From Anodontia alba (lineage: Eukaryota > Mollusca > Bivalvia > Lucinida > Lucinidae), in assembly GCA_964016985.1 (NCBI GenBank), contig OZ024828.1:28216581-28280580 (forward strand): a DNA stretch of 64,000 nucleotides, given 5' to 3'. Position numbers and translations under genes: made by a program. Shown in pieces: positions 10,791 through 22,445 of this stretch (position 1 is the first letter of the stretch; the number at the start of each line of letters is the position of its first letter). The notes under the pieces are model-generated. The model was not told the origin of the DNA, did not search any database, and worked only from the letters and a program-made list of their open reading frames with translations.

Positions 10791-10968
10791 AACAGCTTTT
10801 TAGAAGGCATAACATATAAATAATTGGGCATAAGCTTGGTAAAATGCATTAAAAACCAACTATTTAATGTGAAAGTCAAAATTCCCTGTCCCCTGATGAA
10901 TTTTTTTACACTTTTCCTGGCCAAAATAGAGTAACACTTCTTCTCTTCTTCCAGCAGGGTAACAACCA

Positions 10969-11073
10969 CTTAGTGGACTAAGCCTGCCCAGTAAACATGT
11001 GGTTAAGTAAACTGACCGCGCTTGATATGACCCCATTGGGTTAACTGGGCCGTAAAACCTCAACACAAACAAA
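10969..11073 (+). mobile_element. SINE family 1, 3' fragment
   Basis: From CACTTAGTGGACTAAGCC to TAAAACCTCAACACAAAC this matches the last 105 bp of the full SINE copies. The head and most of the body are missing. It sits in the spacer between reverse and forward D blocks. Confidence 0.85.
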
Positions 11074-11717
11074 ACCAGGTTCCCAGATGGCCCAGAATTA
11101 TTTTCAACAGCCTGAAAGTTTGCCTTTACTGATCAATTTCAATGGAGTTTCTATCTTCGTAAGTATTCCACACTGTTACTATCCAAGCAAAGGTCGATAA
11201 AACTGTGTAACATACAATAGTCAATAGGACAGTGTGGAACAGAATACTAATGAAGACTGAAACCCCATGAAATTTACCAGTAAAGGCAATTTTTTTCTTA
11301 GAAAAAAATTACATTTAAACCAATAAAAAAATGTGGTCGCATCACTAAATAGGGAGAGAAAACTTTCTGCAAACACGTATAGCCCACCGAGAATTTATTT
11401 TTTTAAATAGTGTGGAATACAGTAGTCCATAGGACAGTGTGAAATACTAATGAAGATAGAAACTCCATTCAGGGGGTTTCCCAAGTGTCTTTCTATCTGT
11501 ACTAGGCTGTTAATAATATCCAAATGTCAGGTAGAGAATTTGATGAATTTGTGAAATGTACAAATGTCAAGTAGAGAATTTGATGAATTTGTGAATTATC
11601 CTAATGTCATATAGAGAATTTAGGGAATTTGTTAATCACCAAATTCCTTAAATTTCATAACGGACAGTTCGGAATACTAACAAGGATAGAAAGTCCATGG
11701 ATTTTAGTCAAAAAATA

Positions 11718-11757
<40 letters not shown>

Positions 11758-12025
11758 ACTGTGTAAAAAAAAAAAAAAATGTGGTCCAGTTGCTATATAG
11801 GGAGAGAATTTTTTTCCCACTTGTATTCCAAGTCTTTTTTTTCCTGACTAGGCTATAAAGAGTCAGGGGTTTTCCAAGTGTCTGCCGTACTAGGCTGTAA
11901 AAATATCCAAATGTCAAGTAGAGAATTTGGTGAATTTGTGAATCACAAAATTCCTTAAATTTCACAATGGACAGGTAGGAATACTAATGAAGATAGAAAC
12001 TCCATTGAAATTTATCAGTAAAGGC
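11074..12025 (+). repeat. D-family repeat, forward orientation
   Basis: Same words as 9992-10790 but complemented: GTGTGGAATACTAATGAAG, ATATAGGGAGAGAA, CTGACTAGGCTATAAA, and about 40-bp subunits AATGTCAAGTAGAGAATTTG. With the reverse block to the left it makes a large imperfect inverted repeat around about 10.8-11.1 kb. A-runs lie at 11723-11751 and 11766-11780. Confidence 0.75.
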
Positions 12026-13640
12026 ATTTATTATCCCTGCTTTTTCGAAGAAAAGCGAGGGGACATGGTATTTGGCTTTCCGTGGTGCATGGTGTGTGGT
12101 TCCAAGTTTGTAGTAGGTACCTTGTGAGCGTAACTCCTCCTACGGTTTTGGACCCATCCTTTTGAAACTTTACAGGTGTTTTAATCATGGTCTGAAGATT
12201 TGCATTTGCTTTTTGTCACACTTGCTTCAGCATGGGCGACTTAGGTGTGCAAGTTTCCGTCTGTCCGTCCATCTGTCTGTCCATCCGGCCGGCCGTCTGT
12301 CTGTCTGTCCATTCGTCTTTCTGTCAACGTTTTCCCTGGATGTCTTGTGAGTGCGTCTCTTACAGTTTTGTACCAATCATTTTGAAACTTTGCGTACGTT
12401 TTTTGTCATGGTATGAAGATGTGCATGTGGTTTTGATATAATTGTTAGATTATTTTTTTGTCACTTTTTCCACATTGTGAACTTAGTCATTTTTCACCTC
12501 AATTTATTGACAATGGGTACCTCTTGTGAGCGCAACTCCTCTTACAGTTTTATACTGATTGTTTTGAAACTTTGCATGTGTTTTCTTCATGGTGTGAGGA
12601 TGTGCATGTGGTTTGGGTATAATTGTTAGAACATCTTTTGTCACTTTTTCCACATTGTGAATTTAGTCATTTTTCACCCTCAGTATATAGACAATGGATA
12701 CCTCTTGTGAGCGCAACTCCTCTTACAGTTTTGTACTGATCGTTTTGAAACTTTGCATATGTTTTCTTCATAGTATGAGGATATGCATGTGGTTTAGATA
12801 TAATTGTTAGGTTATTTTTTGTCACTTTTCCACATTGAGAACTTAGTCATTTTTCACCCTTTATATATAAACAGTTGGTACCTCTTGTGAGCACAACTCC
12901 TCTTACAGTTTTGTACCAGTTATTATGAAACTTTGCATTTGTTTTCTTCATGGTATGAGGATGTGCATGTGGTTTGGATGTAATTGTTAGATTATTTTTT
13001 TTACTTTTTTTCCACATTGTGAACTAAGTCATTTTTCACCCTCAATATATAGACAGTGAGTACCTTGTGAGTCATTTTTCACCCTCAATATATAGACAGT
13101 GAGTACCTTGTGAGCACAACTCCTCATACAATTTTATACTAATCTTTTTGGAACTTTGCACATGTTTTCTCCATAGTCTGAAGATGTGCATGTGTTTTTC
13201 ATATAATCCTTGCCATATTTTTTGTCACTTTTTTGTACTTTTTTAACTTTGTCATTTTCTGACCTCAGATGTATAGACAGTGGGTACCTTGTGATTGCAA
13301 CTTCTCATACAATTTTAAACTGGTCTTTTTGAAACTTTGCACATGTTTCCTCCCGGGTCTGCAGAAGTGCATGTGGTTTGGATATGAGCTTTAAATTTAT
13401 TTTTGTCACTTTTTCCACTTTAACTTTGTCATTTTCTGAACCTCAGATTTTATGAAAGTGTACAGAGTGTGGGTACGTTTTGAGCCTAATTTCTCATGCA
13501 ACAGATGAGAAAATGCATATGCTTTCAATGAAATTCCTATATTCATATAATCCTTGTCATTAATTTTTTGTCACTTTTTCAACTAAGCACTGCTAAGAAT
13601 GAAATAAACATATTTAATAACCACATTCTGATAGTGGCTC
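12026..13640 (+). repeat. Tandem array, about 180-bp units
   Basis: It opens with CCCTGCTTTTTCGAAGAAAAGC and a (TCCG/TCTG)n stretch near 12256-12330. Units then repeat CTCTTGTGAGCGCAACTCCT, AACTTTGCATGTGTTTTC and TTAGTCATTTTTCACC. Unit starts at 12521, 12702 and 12882 give a period of 180-181 bp. A 41-bp internal duplication is visible near 13040-13110. Arrays of this type belong to non-coding elements; a related array with different termini is at 15250-16588. Confidence 0.8.
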
Positions 13641-14795
13641 CTGTGACTTTTGTCCCAGCAGGTGCAACGCCGCCTTCTGCAGAATTCTGGTTACAGAATC
13701 CTTAAGTTTTTTTCACTTGTGTTTTTTTTTTTTTTTTTTTTTTGTTGTTTTTTTTTTTGAGTTCTGAAATAATTGTTGATTGCTTCTCTTCATGTTTAAC
13801 TTAGATTGTTTTCAGCCCTTATACTACAGAAGTGCATAGGGAATATGGCCCTGTGTGGCGGGACATGGTGCATGGCTTGCAGTTTTATTAACATAGACTT
13901 TTTTTTTGCATGGTTCTGAGTTTGTAGTGGGAACCTTGTGAGCGCAACTCCTCCTGCAGTTTTATACCGATCCTTCTGAAACTTCACAGGTATCTTAATC
14001 ATGATCTGAAGATATGCATGTGCTTTTTACAGAATCTTGAAATAATTTTTTTCAAATTTTTCACATTTTTAATTTAGACTTTTTTTCATGCTTCAATACT
14101 ATGAAAGTGTATATGTAGTAGGTACTTTGTGAGTGCAACTTCTCCTACAGTTTTGGACCGATCCTTTTGAAACTTTACAGGTGTTTTAATCATGGTCTGA
14201 AGATATGCATGTGCTTTGTACAGAATCCTTAAATTATTTTGTTTTACTTTTTTTCCATTTTTAACTTAGACTTTTTTGCATGGTTCCGAGTTTGTAGTGG
14301 GAACCTTATGAGCGCAACTCCTCCTACAGTTTTATACCGATCCTTCTGAAACTTCACACGTATCTTAATCATGGTCTGAAGATATGCATGTGCTTTTTAC
14401 AGAATCTTGAAATAATTTTTTTTCAAATTTTTCACATTTTTAACTTAGACTTTTTTTCATGCTTCAATACTATGAAAGTGTGTACGTATGTAGTAGGTAC
14501 CTTGTGAGTGCAACTCCTACAGTTTTATACCATTCCCACTGAAACTATACAGATGTTTTAACCATAGTCTGAAGATATAGATATGCATATGCTTTTTACA
14601 GAATCTTGAAATTTTTTTTTTTTTACTTTTTTTCCCATTTTTAACTTTTAACATAGACTTTTTTTATGCTTCAATAGTATGAAAGTGCATATAGTTGTAG
14701 GTACCTTGTGAGCGCAACTTTTTATACATTTTACAGGCTTTCAAATGGCTCTTTAGTCATTTGTCATTGGGCCTTCTGATGCCCAAGCCACCAGT
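13641..14795 (+). repeat. Second tandem array, related 180-190-bp units
   Basis: Continues the previous array with a different unit variant: GAACCTTGTGAGCGCAACTC, CCGATCCTTTTGAAACTT and CATGGTCTGAAGATATGCAT. About four units lie between 13930 and 14710. A long T run lies at about 13723-13759. The start holds GGCGGGACATGGTGCATGGC, the right-end motif of the element at 15250-16588, so this may be a rearranged copy of that element. Confidence 0.7.
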
Positions 14796-14965
14796 GTCTA
14801 CAGTGGTTTGATTGCAATAATAAGCTTGTCCGTAGCATATCTCTTAAAGTATTTTACTCTTTCACTAACATATCCCTCCCAGTACTGCGCATCTTCAGGG
14901 AGCATTCCTCGGTTTCACAGATGCTCTTGCTTGGACATAGCGGGGGACATAAATTCTCTGAATTT
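14796..14965. other. Short unassigned segment
   Basis: It lies between the tandem array and the next D block. Nothing recognised. Confidence 0.4.
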
Positions 14966-15249
14966 GCTTGTTTTTCTTAGAAAAAAAAAAGGGTTAGATA
15001 TAAAGCATGTAAAAAAATGGTCGGATCCCTATAGGGAGAGACAACTTTCTGAAAACACATATAGCCAAGAAATTATTTTAGGGTAGAATACAGTAGTCCA
15101 TAGGATAGTGTGGAATACTAATGAAGATAGAAACTCCATGGACTTTAGTAAAAAAAATAGGAATTTTTTTTGTTTTGAAAAAAGTTACATATAAACTGTG
15201 TAAAAAAAAAAAATGTGGTCACGTTGCTATATAGGGAGAGAATTTTTTT
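14966..15249 (+). repeat. D-family repeat, forward orientation, split
   Basis: Contains GTGTGGAATACTAATGAAG and ends GCTATATAGGGAGAGAATTT, where the element at 15250 interrupts it. The D continuation, TTCCACTAGTATTCCAAATG, is found at 16589-16619, beyond that element. Confidence 0.8.
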
Positions 15250-16588
15250 ATGCCCCGCCACTAAAAAAGTGGCGGGGTATTATGTTATACCCTCTGAAAT
15301 TTTGAGTGTCTGTCCGTCCGTCAGCGCCCCCACCATTCTTCTGCCCGCAACTACTCCTACAGTTTTAGGCCAATCCTTTTCAAACTTTACAGGTGCTTTT
15401 ATGATGGTCTGAAGATATGCATATTGTTTTTTCAGAATCCTGAAATTATTTTTTATCACATTTTTTGCATTTTTAACTTAGACTTTTTTCGAGCCCTAAT
15501 ACTACAGAAATGTATAGGGAGTATGTACCTTCTGCCCGCAACTCCTCCTACAGTTTTAGGCCAATCCTTTTCAAACTTTACAGGCGCTTTTAGGATGGTC
15601 TGAAGATAAGTATATTGTTTTTTCAGAATCCTGAAATTATTTTTTATTACATTTTTTGCATTTAACTTAGACTTTTTTCGAGCCCTAATACTACAGAAAT
15701 GTATAGGGAGTATGTACCTTCTGCCCGCAACTCCTCCTACAGTTTTAGGCCAATCCTTTTCAAACTTTACAGGCGCTTTTAGTATGGTCTGAAAATATGC
15801 ATATTGTTTTTTCAGAATCCTGAATTTATTTTTTATTACATTTTTTGCATTTTTAACTTAGACTTTTTTTGAGCCCTAATACTACAGAAATGTATAGGGA
15901 GTATGTACCTTCTGCCACAACTCCTCCTACAGTTTTAGGCCAATCCTTTTCAAACTTTAAAGGTGCTTTTAGGATGGTCTGAAGATATGCATATTGTTTT
16001 TTCAGAATCCTGAATTTATTTTTTATCACATTTTTTGCATTTTTAACTTAGACTTTTTTCGAGCCCTAATACTACAGAAATGTATAGGGAGTATGTACCT
16101 TCTGCCCGCAACACCTCCTACAGTTTTAGGCCAATCCTTTTCAAACTTTACAGGCGCTTTTTAGGATGGTCTGAAGATATGCATATTGTTTTTTCAGAAT
16201 CCTGAAATTAGTTTTTATTACATGTTTTGCATTTTTAACTTAGACTTTTTTCGAGCCCTAATACTACAGAAATGTATAGGGAGTATGTACCTTGTACATG
16301 CAACTCCTCCTACATTTTCAGGCCGATCCTTTTGAAACTTTACACATGCTTTTAAGATGGACTGAAGATATGCATATTGTTTTTTTTTCAGAATCCTGAA
16401 ATTATTTTTTATCACTTTTTATTGCATTTTTAACTTACTTTTTTGTGTTGTTTTTTTTTTTTTTGAGTTATGAAATAACTGTTTATTGCTTCTCTTCATG
16501 TTTAACTTAGATTGTTTTCAGCCCTTATACTACAGAAGTGCATAGGGAATATGTCGCTGTGGCGGGGCATGGTGCATGGCTTGCAGTT
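15250..16588 (+). mobile_element. Tandem-repeat element with TGCCCCGCCAC ends
   Basis: The left end ATGCCCCGCCACT and near-right GTGGCGGGGCAT (16559-16570) are inverted repeats. The left end itself forms a hairpin (GCCCCGCCAC with GTGGCGGGG), followed by GTCCGTCCGTC. The interior is six units of about 190 bp; CAGTTTTAGG-type starts lie at 15360, 15551, 15740, 15930, 16121 and (diverged) 16313. It splits a D repeat cleanly. There is no protein. I associate such ends with abundant bivalve repeats, from memory only. Confidence 0.85.
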
Positions 16589-16619
16589 TTATTTCCACTA
16601 GTATTCCAAATGTCTTTTT
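16589..16619 (+). repeat. 31-bp D remnant between two insertions
   Basis: TTCCACTAGTATTCCAAATG followed by TCTTTTT. It is D-family sequence stranded between the elements at 15250-16588 and 16620-18676. Confidence 0.75.
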
Positions 16620-18676
16620 AGCTCACCTGAGCCAAAGGCTTAGGGTGAGCTAGTGTGATCACTTGCCGTCCGTCGTCCGTCCGTCCGTTAACAGCTTTGA
16701 ATGACTTCTCCTCTGAAACACTTGGGCCAATTTTCATCAGATTTCTTGTGGAGACTTCTGTTAATGGGGGATTGAAAATTTGTTCAAATGGTCACGGTCC
16801 GTTAATCAAGATGGTCGCCATGCCCATATATGGTGAAAAGACTTAAAAATCCTCTTCTCCAGAACCAAAAAAGCTTTAAGGCTGAATCTTAGTGTACAGC
16901 ATTGGGGACTCAAGGTCTACCAAGTTGGTCCAATTCATGATCGTTGGTTGACCTTTGACCTTTTTTCAGAAAGGTCAAATTTGCATCCCCATGCATTTGT
17001 ATGGGGAAAATTTTGAAAAATCATTTTCCCAGAATGTATTAAAGACTAATGGCTGGAACTTACAAAATTTAATTAAAGAAGTAAAATATTAGAATTACAA
17101 TCAAAATTTTGTCACCTCAGGATTATCTGCTCCTGCCCAAGTGCTATATACATCTATAAAATTGTGTAATATTTAACAGGGGTCATCCTAGAGCTTTCAG
17201 AGAGGGAGAAGTTTAGCGACAAATTCAGGATTTAAGGGAGAAGTTTTGGTCCAAATTTTGGATTTCCCTACACATTCTATACATTTTCGCTTCTCTCTCA
17301 GCTCAAGATAGGGAGAAGTCAGCCAGCTTAGAGAGACTTTCTCCCAAATCGCCCTCTAGGATGACCCCTGATTTAAACGTCTTCTTCTCTTAAATCGCTT
17401 GAGTAATTTTCACCTGATTTCCCTTGGGGCCTTCTGTCAAAAGGGTATTGCCAGTTTGTTCAAATGGTTCTGCCCCATTGAACAAGATGGCCACCATGCA
17501 CATATATGGTAAAAACACTTAAAAATCTTCTTCTCCAGAACCAAAAAAGCTTTGGGCTGAATCTTGGTATATAGCATCGAGGACTCAAGGTCTACCAAGT
17601 TTGTTCAAACGAAGACCGTAGGTTGACCTTTGACCTTTTTATGGCGAGGTCAAATTTGCATCCCTATACATTTATGTGGGGAAAATGTTGAAGAGTCATT
17701 TTCTCAAAATATATTAAAGACTAATGGCTGAAACTTACAATTTATGATTAAAGTAGTAAAACATTTTAGTTATAATCAAAATTTTTATCACCAGAGGGTT
17801 ATCTGCCCTTGCCACTGGGCTATATACATGCATAAAATTGTGTAATTTTTAAATGTTTTCTTCTCTGAAACTGCCTGAGCAATTTTCACCAGATTCCACA
17901 TGGGCCTTCTGTCGAAAGGGTATTGGCAATTTGTTCAAATGGTTCCACGCAGTTGAACAAGATGGCCGCCATGTCCATATATGGTAAAAACTCTTGAAAA
18001 ACTTTTTCTCCAGAGCCAAAAAAAGCTTTTGGGCTGAATCTTGGTATATAGCATTGAGGACTCAAGCTCTTACAAGGTTATTCAAATGATGATCATAGGT
18101 TGACCTTTGACCTTTTTTACGGCAAGGTCAAATTTGTATCTCTATAGATTTGTATGGGGGAAACGTTGAAAAATCATTTTTTCAATATGTATTTAAGACT
18201 AATTGCTGAAACTTATAATGTATAATTAAAGTAGTAAAATGTTTTAGTTAGGATCAAAATTTGCACCCCCCCTGGGAGTTATCTGCCCTTGCCCATGTGC
18301 TATATACAGGTATAAAACCATGAAATCTTTAAACATCTTCTCTAAAACCACTTGACCAATTTTCACCAGATTTTACATGGGGCCTTCTGTTGAACATGTT
18401 GACACGTTGTTCAAATGGTTCTGCATCATTGAACAAGATGGATGCCATTCCCATACATGTATATGGTAAAAACACTGAAAAATCTTCTTCAGTTTGAGGC
18501 TGAAACTTGGTACACAGCATCGGGGTTAAACTGTGTTAAAATGATGAGACTAGGGTGACCTTTGACCTTTTTATGGTATGGCCAAATTTATATCCCAGTT
18601 GCTGTGGCAATACTGGAAGACTTGCATGGCATTTGCAAATATGCAGGTGAGCAAACTGTGGCCCATGGGCCTCATT
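16620..18676 (+). mobile_element. 'TTAGCTCACCTGAG' tandem element, copy 2
   Basis: The left end AGCTCACCTGAG...GGTGAGCT forms a hairpin followed by GTCCGTCGTCCGTCCGTCC. The right end is CAGGTGAGC...GGCCCATGGGCCTC. The interior is about four diverged units of 400-450 bp with CCATATATGGT, GACCTTTGACC and GGGCCTTCTGT. About 160 bp near 17180-17360 (CATCCTAGAGC to GCTCTAGGATG-like ends) forms its own inverted repeat: GGTCATCCTAGAGC and GCCCTCTAGGATGACCCC. It is inserted in a D repeat, which resumes at 18677 (TTTCGACTAGGCTATAAAA). Confidence 0.8.
17178..17374. mobile_element. Small inverted-repeat insertion inside copy 2
   Basis: AGGGGTCATCCTAGAGC at the left is complementary to GCCCTCTAGGATGACCCCT at the right. 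The inside carries GGGAGAAGTTTAG and AGATAGGGAGAAGTC in opposed orientation. The outer tandem words (TTAAA, then GTCTTCTTCTCT) continue on the right, so this looks like a nested non-autonomous element. Confidence 0.6.
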
Positions 18677-18870
18677 ATTTCGACTAGGCTATAAAAATTC
18701 AGGGGTTTTCAAAGTGTCTAAAATATCCAAATGTTGAGTAGAGAATTTGATGAATTTGTGAAATATCCAAATGTCAAGTAGAGAATTTTGTGAATTTGTG
18801 AATTGTCCAAATGCCATCTAGACAATTTAGGGAATTTATGAATTGCCATATTCCTTAAATTTGACAATTT
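18677..18870 (+). repeat. D-family repeat, forward orientation
   Basis: Continuation of the D copy at 16589. It has CTAGGCTATAAAAATTCAGG and about 40-bp subunits with CAAGTAGAGAATTTTGTG. Together with 19186-21060 (reverse) it forms an inverted pair. Confidence 0.75.
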
Positions 18871-19185
18871 GTTTGCGTCAAAAACTGAAAAAAAAAAATA
18901 ATGTTTTAAAGCTAGAATATTTTAATCCTCACAACTTGTTTCAGTGGTAGGAGATTCTCAGCATTTCCACTTGTTTCGAAACACAGCTCTTATCACTGTC
19001 TTTTGGCGCTGAAATAGAACTGATTCAGTTAGATATTTGAAGCTTCATTTATCGGTACCTGCATATCGTTGCAGAACTACTGCCTGGACTTATCAGATGA
19101 AAACATGTACACAGAATGGCATCATCTAGGTTGTGTCGTCTTCCATTACCAGTTGAAAACATGTCAAGTTCTTAGCCAATACATA
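18871..19185. other. Spacer between inverted D blocks, unassigned
   Basis: About 315 bp of unique-looking sequence with a frame start at 19069 (MQNYCLDLSDENMYTEWHHL). I recognise no domain and see no exon signals that would support a gene. It sits where the loop of a foldback element would be. Confidence 0.45.
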
Positions 19186-21060
19186 ATTTTACTAGATTTT
19201 TTTTCCATGGTTGGTATTCCACACTGTTTCAATTTTTGTTTTGCTTCCTATATAGGGATTGCTATTTTTTTGACTAAAATCCATGGAGTCTCTATCTTCA
19301 TTAGTATTCCACACTGTCCTATGGACTACTGTATTCCACACAATTTAAAAAAAAATAATGGCTTGGCTATATGTGTTTTCAGAAAGCCTTTTATCCCAGT
19401 ATACATGTAGTGATATATCTAAGAAAAAAATGCCTTTACTTATAAATTTCAATGGAGTTTCTATCTTCGTTAGTATTATACACAGTTTGTTGTGAAATTT
19501 AAAGAATTTGGCAATTCACAATTTCCCTAAATTTTCTGACATTTGGACAATTCACCGAATTCTCTACTTGACATTTGGACATTTCACAAATTCATCAAAT
19601 TCTCTACTTGATATTTTGACATGTCACAAATTCATCAAATTCTCTACTTGACATTTGGATATTTTTACAGCCTAGAAGAGTCAGAAAGACACTTGGAAAA
19701 CCCCTGAATTTTTATAGCCTAGTCCAAAAAAAAGACGCTTGGAATACTAGTGGAAAAAAAAAATCTCTCCCTATAATAGCAACACAGCTTATTTTTTTAA
19801 CATGGTTTGTATGTATCTTTTTTTTTTTTCTAAGGAAACAAAAAATGCCTATACTGATAAATTACAATGAAGTTTATACATGTATCTTTGTTAGTATTCC
19901 ACATTGTCCATTATGAAATTTAAGGAATTTGGAGATTCATAAATTCCTGAAATTCTCAAGATGACATTTGGACAATTAATCAAATTATCTACTTGAAATT
20001 TGGACATTTCACAAATTCATCAAATTCTCTACTTGATATTTGGACATTTTACAAACTCATCAAATTCTCTACTTGACATTTGCATATTTTACAGCCTAGT
20101 AGAGACAGAAAGACACTTGGAAAAGAGCTGAATTTTTTTTATAGCCTAGTCGGGGAAAAAAAAGACACTTGGAATACTAGTGGAAAAAAAAATCGCTCCC
20201 TGTATAGCCATGCAACCACATTTTTTTTTTTTTACATGGTTTATATGTATCTTTTTTTTTTTCCTAAGAAAAAACATGCCTATACTGATAAATTTCAGTG
20301 GAGTTTCTATCTTTGTTAGTTAGTATTCCACATTGTCCATTATGAAATTTAAGGAATTTGTCAATTCACAAATTCCTTAAAATTCTCTAGATGACATTTG
20401 GACAATTCACTAAATTCTCTACTTGACATTTGGACATTTCACAAATTCATCAAATTCTGTACTTGACATTTGGATATTTGTACAGCCTAGTACAGACAGG
20501 TAGACACATGGAAAACCCTTGAATTTTTATAACCTAGTCGGAAAAAAAGACCCCTTGAATACTAGTGCGAAAAAAAATATTTCACTCCCTATATAGCGAT
20601 GGGAGCACATTTTTTTTTACACGGTTAATATGTAACTTTTTTCTAAACAAATAATTGCTATCTTTTGACTTAAATCCATGGAGTTTCTTAGTATTCCACA
20701 CTGTCCTATGGACAACTGTATTCCACACTATTTAAAAAAATTTATCAGCTTGGCTATATGTGCTTTCAGAAAGTTTTCTCTCCTTATATAGTGACGCAAC
20801 CACATTTTTTGGTCCCTATACTGGATTTTTTTTTCCATCATTTTGATTCCACACCATTTCAATTTTTTTTGCTCCCTATATAGGAGACAGGACCAGTTCA
20901 GGTCAACAGACTTTGGGTTAAAAAATGTGCGATTTTGAGTCCTTTTTCTGGATTTTTTTTCCTTCGTTAGTAGTTCACACAGTTTCAAATGTTTTTGCTC
21001 CCTATAAAAGGGACGGAACCAATTAATTCATGTCAAATAATTTGGTAAAACCCTAATCTA
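19186..21060 (-). repeat. D-family tandem units, reverse orientation
   Basis: Three or more units of about 420-430 bp. The marker GCCTTTACTTATAAATTTC or GCCTATACTGATAAATT occurs at about 19430, 19847 and 20278. Within each are about 40-bp subunits (ATTCATCAAATTCTCTACTT, GACATTTGGACATTTC). The block ends with GGGACGGAACCAATTAATTC near 21012, the same terminal motif as the 23-bp inverted repeats at 5757/6174. It is non-coding. Confidence 0.78.
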
Positions 21061-21210
21061 AGAGATATACAACAAATTTTGATAAGCATCCACATAATGG
21101 TGTGTTGAGTGTATTCATTAGAAATGCCTTAATGAGGTGGTTCATACATTTTAAAAATTCTGTTCTTTAAAATAGCGATGTCCAGGTGTTAGGTGTGTGA
21201 GCGTCATCTG
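21061..21210. other. Unassigned, with a decayed palindrome-core trace
   Basis: GTATTCATTAGAAATGCC near 21112 resembles one arm of the A/B palindrome core. The complementary arm is no longer visible. Confidence 0.4.
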
Positions 21211-21792
21211 AGGTTTACTTTTTTGTTGTGCCTGCTTTAGCAGGTGCGGCTTAGGCGTGACATTTCCATCCATTTGTCCGTCCGTCAGCAATTACCCTGG
21301 GTGTCTTGTGAACGCAACTCCTATTAACAGTTTTGTACCAATCATTTTGAAACTTTGCATGTGTGTTTTCTTCATGGTATGAGGATGTGCATATGGTTTG
21401 GGTATAATTGTTAGATTATTTTTTTGTCACTTTTTCTACATTGTGAACTTAGTATTTTTTCACCCTCAATATATAGACAGTGGGTACCTCTTGTGAGCAC
21501 AACCATTACAGTTTTGTACCAATTGTTTTTAAACTTTGCATGTGTTTTCTTCATGGTATGAGGATGTGCATATGGTTTGGATATAATTGTTAAATTATTT
21601 TTGTCACTTTTTACACATTGTGAACTTAGTCAGTTTTCACCTTTTATATATAAACAGTTGGTACCTCTTGTGAGTGCAACTCCTCTTACAATTTTGTACC
21701 AATTATTATGAAACTTTGCGTTTTGTTCATTGCATCAGGATGTGCATGATTTGGATATAATTGTTAGATCATTTTTTTTTTCACTTTTTTGT
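21211..21792 (+). repeat. Tandem-repeat element related to 12026-13640
   Basis: It starts with GCCTGCTTTAGCAGGTGCGG (a small hairpin) and TCCGTCCGTCAGC. About three units of 180 bp follow with TTTTGTACCAATCATTTTG, TTCATGGTATGAGGATGTGC and GACAGTGGGTACCTC. It is the closest relative of the array at 12.2-13.6 kb. Confidence 0.8.
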
Positions 21793-22445
21793 ATGCCCAT
21801 TTGAAAAATGGCATGTATTATGTTATGGGGTATGGGGTCTGGTGACCGTCCGTCTATCTGTCCAACTTTTTTGTTTCCGGCTAACTCCTCCTACAGTTTA
21901 CATCTGATCAAGCTGAATCTTGGTATATAGTTGGACCATGATGTAGAGCAGTGCATATTGTTTCGAGGATACAGTCCACCAAATATTAGCAGAGTTATGC
22001 CCCTTTGAAAATTTCTGTCAACTTTTGTTTCTGGCTAACTCCTACAGTTTACATTCGATCAAGCTTAACTTAATTTATAGTTAGATCATGATCTGGAGCA
22101 GCACGTATTGTTTCTAGGTTACAGTCCACCAAACATTAGCAGAGTTATACCCCTTTGAAAATTTCTGTCAACTTTTGTTTCTGGCTAACTCCTACAGTTT
22201 ACATTCGATCAAGCTTAACTTAATTTATAGTTAGATCATGATCTGGAGCAGCACGTATTGTTTCTAGGTTACAGTCCACCAAACATTAGCAGAGTTATAC
22301 CCCTTTGAAAATTTCTGTAAATTTTTAGTTTCCGGCTAACTCTTCCTACAGTTTACATCAGATCAAGCTGAAACTTGGTAAATAGTTACATGATGGTGTG
22401 GAGCAGTGCATATTATTTGAAGGTTACAGTTCCACAAATATTGGC
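21793..22445 (+). repeat. Tandem-repeat element with an exact 150-bp duplication
   Basis: The left end TATGCCCATTTGAAAAATGG is a hairpin followed by GTATTATGTTATGGGG and CCGTCCG. Units contain CTCCTACAGTTTACAT, GATCAAGCT and CCAAATATTAGCAGAGTTAT. ACTTTTGTTTCTGGCTAACT recurs at 22021 and 22171, and the two 150-bp copies read as identical, so that step of expansion is recent. Confidence 0.8.

Noticed and set aside
18871..19185. Possible host exon with MQNYCLDLSDENMYTEWHHL
   Set aside because: No domain, no supporting splice or codon evidence, and the frame runs on into D-family repeat.
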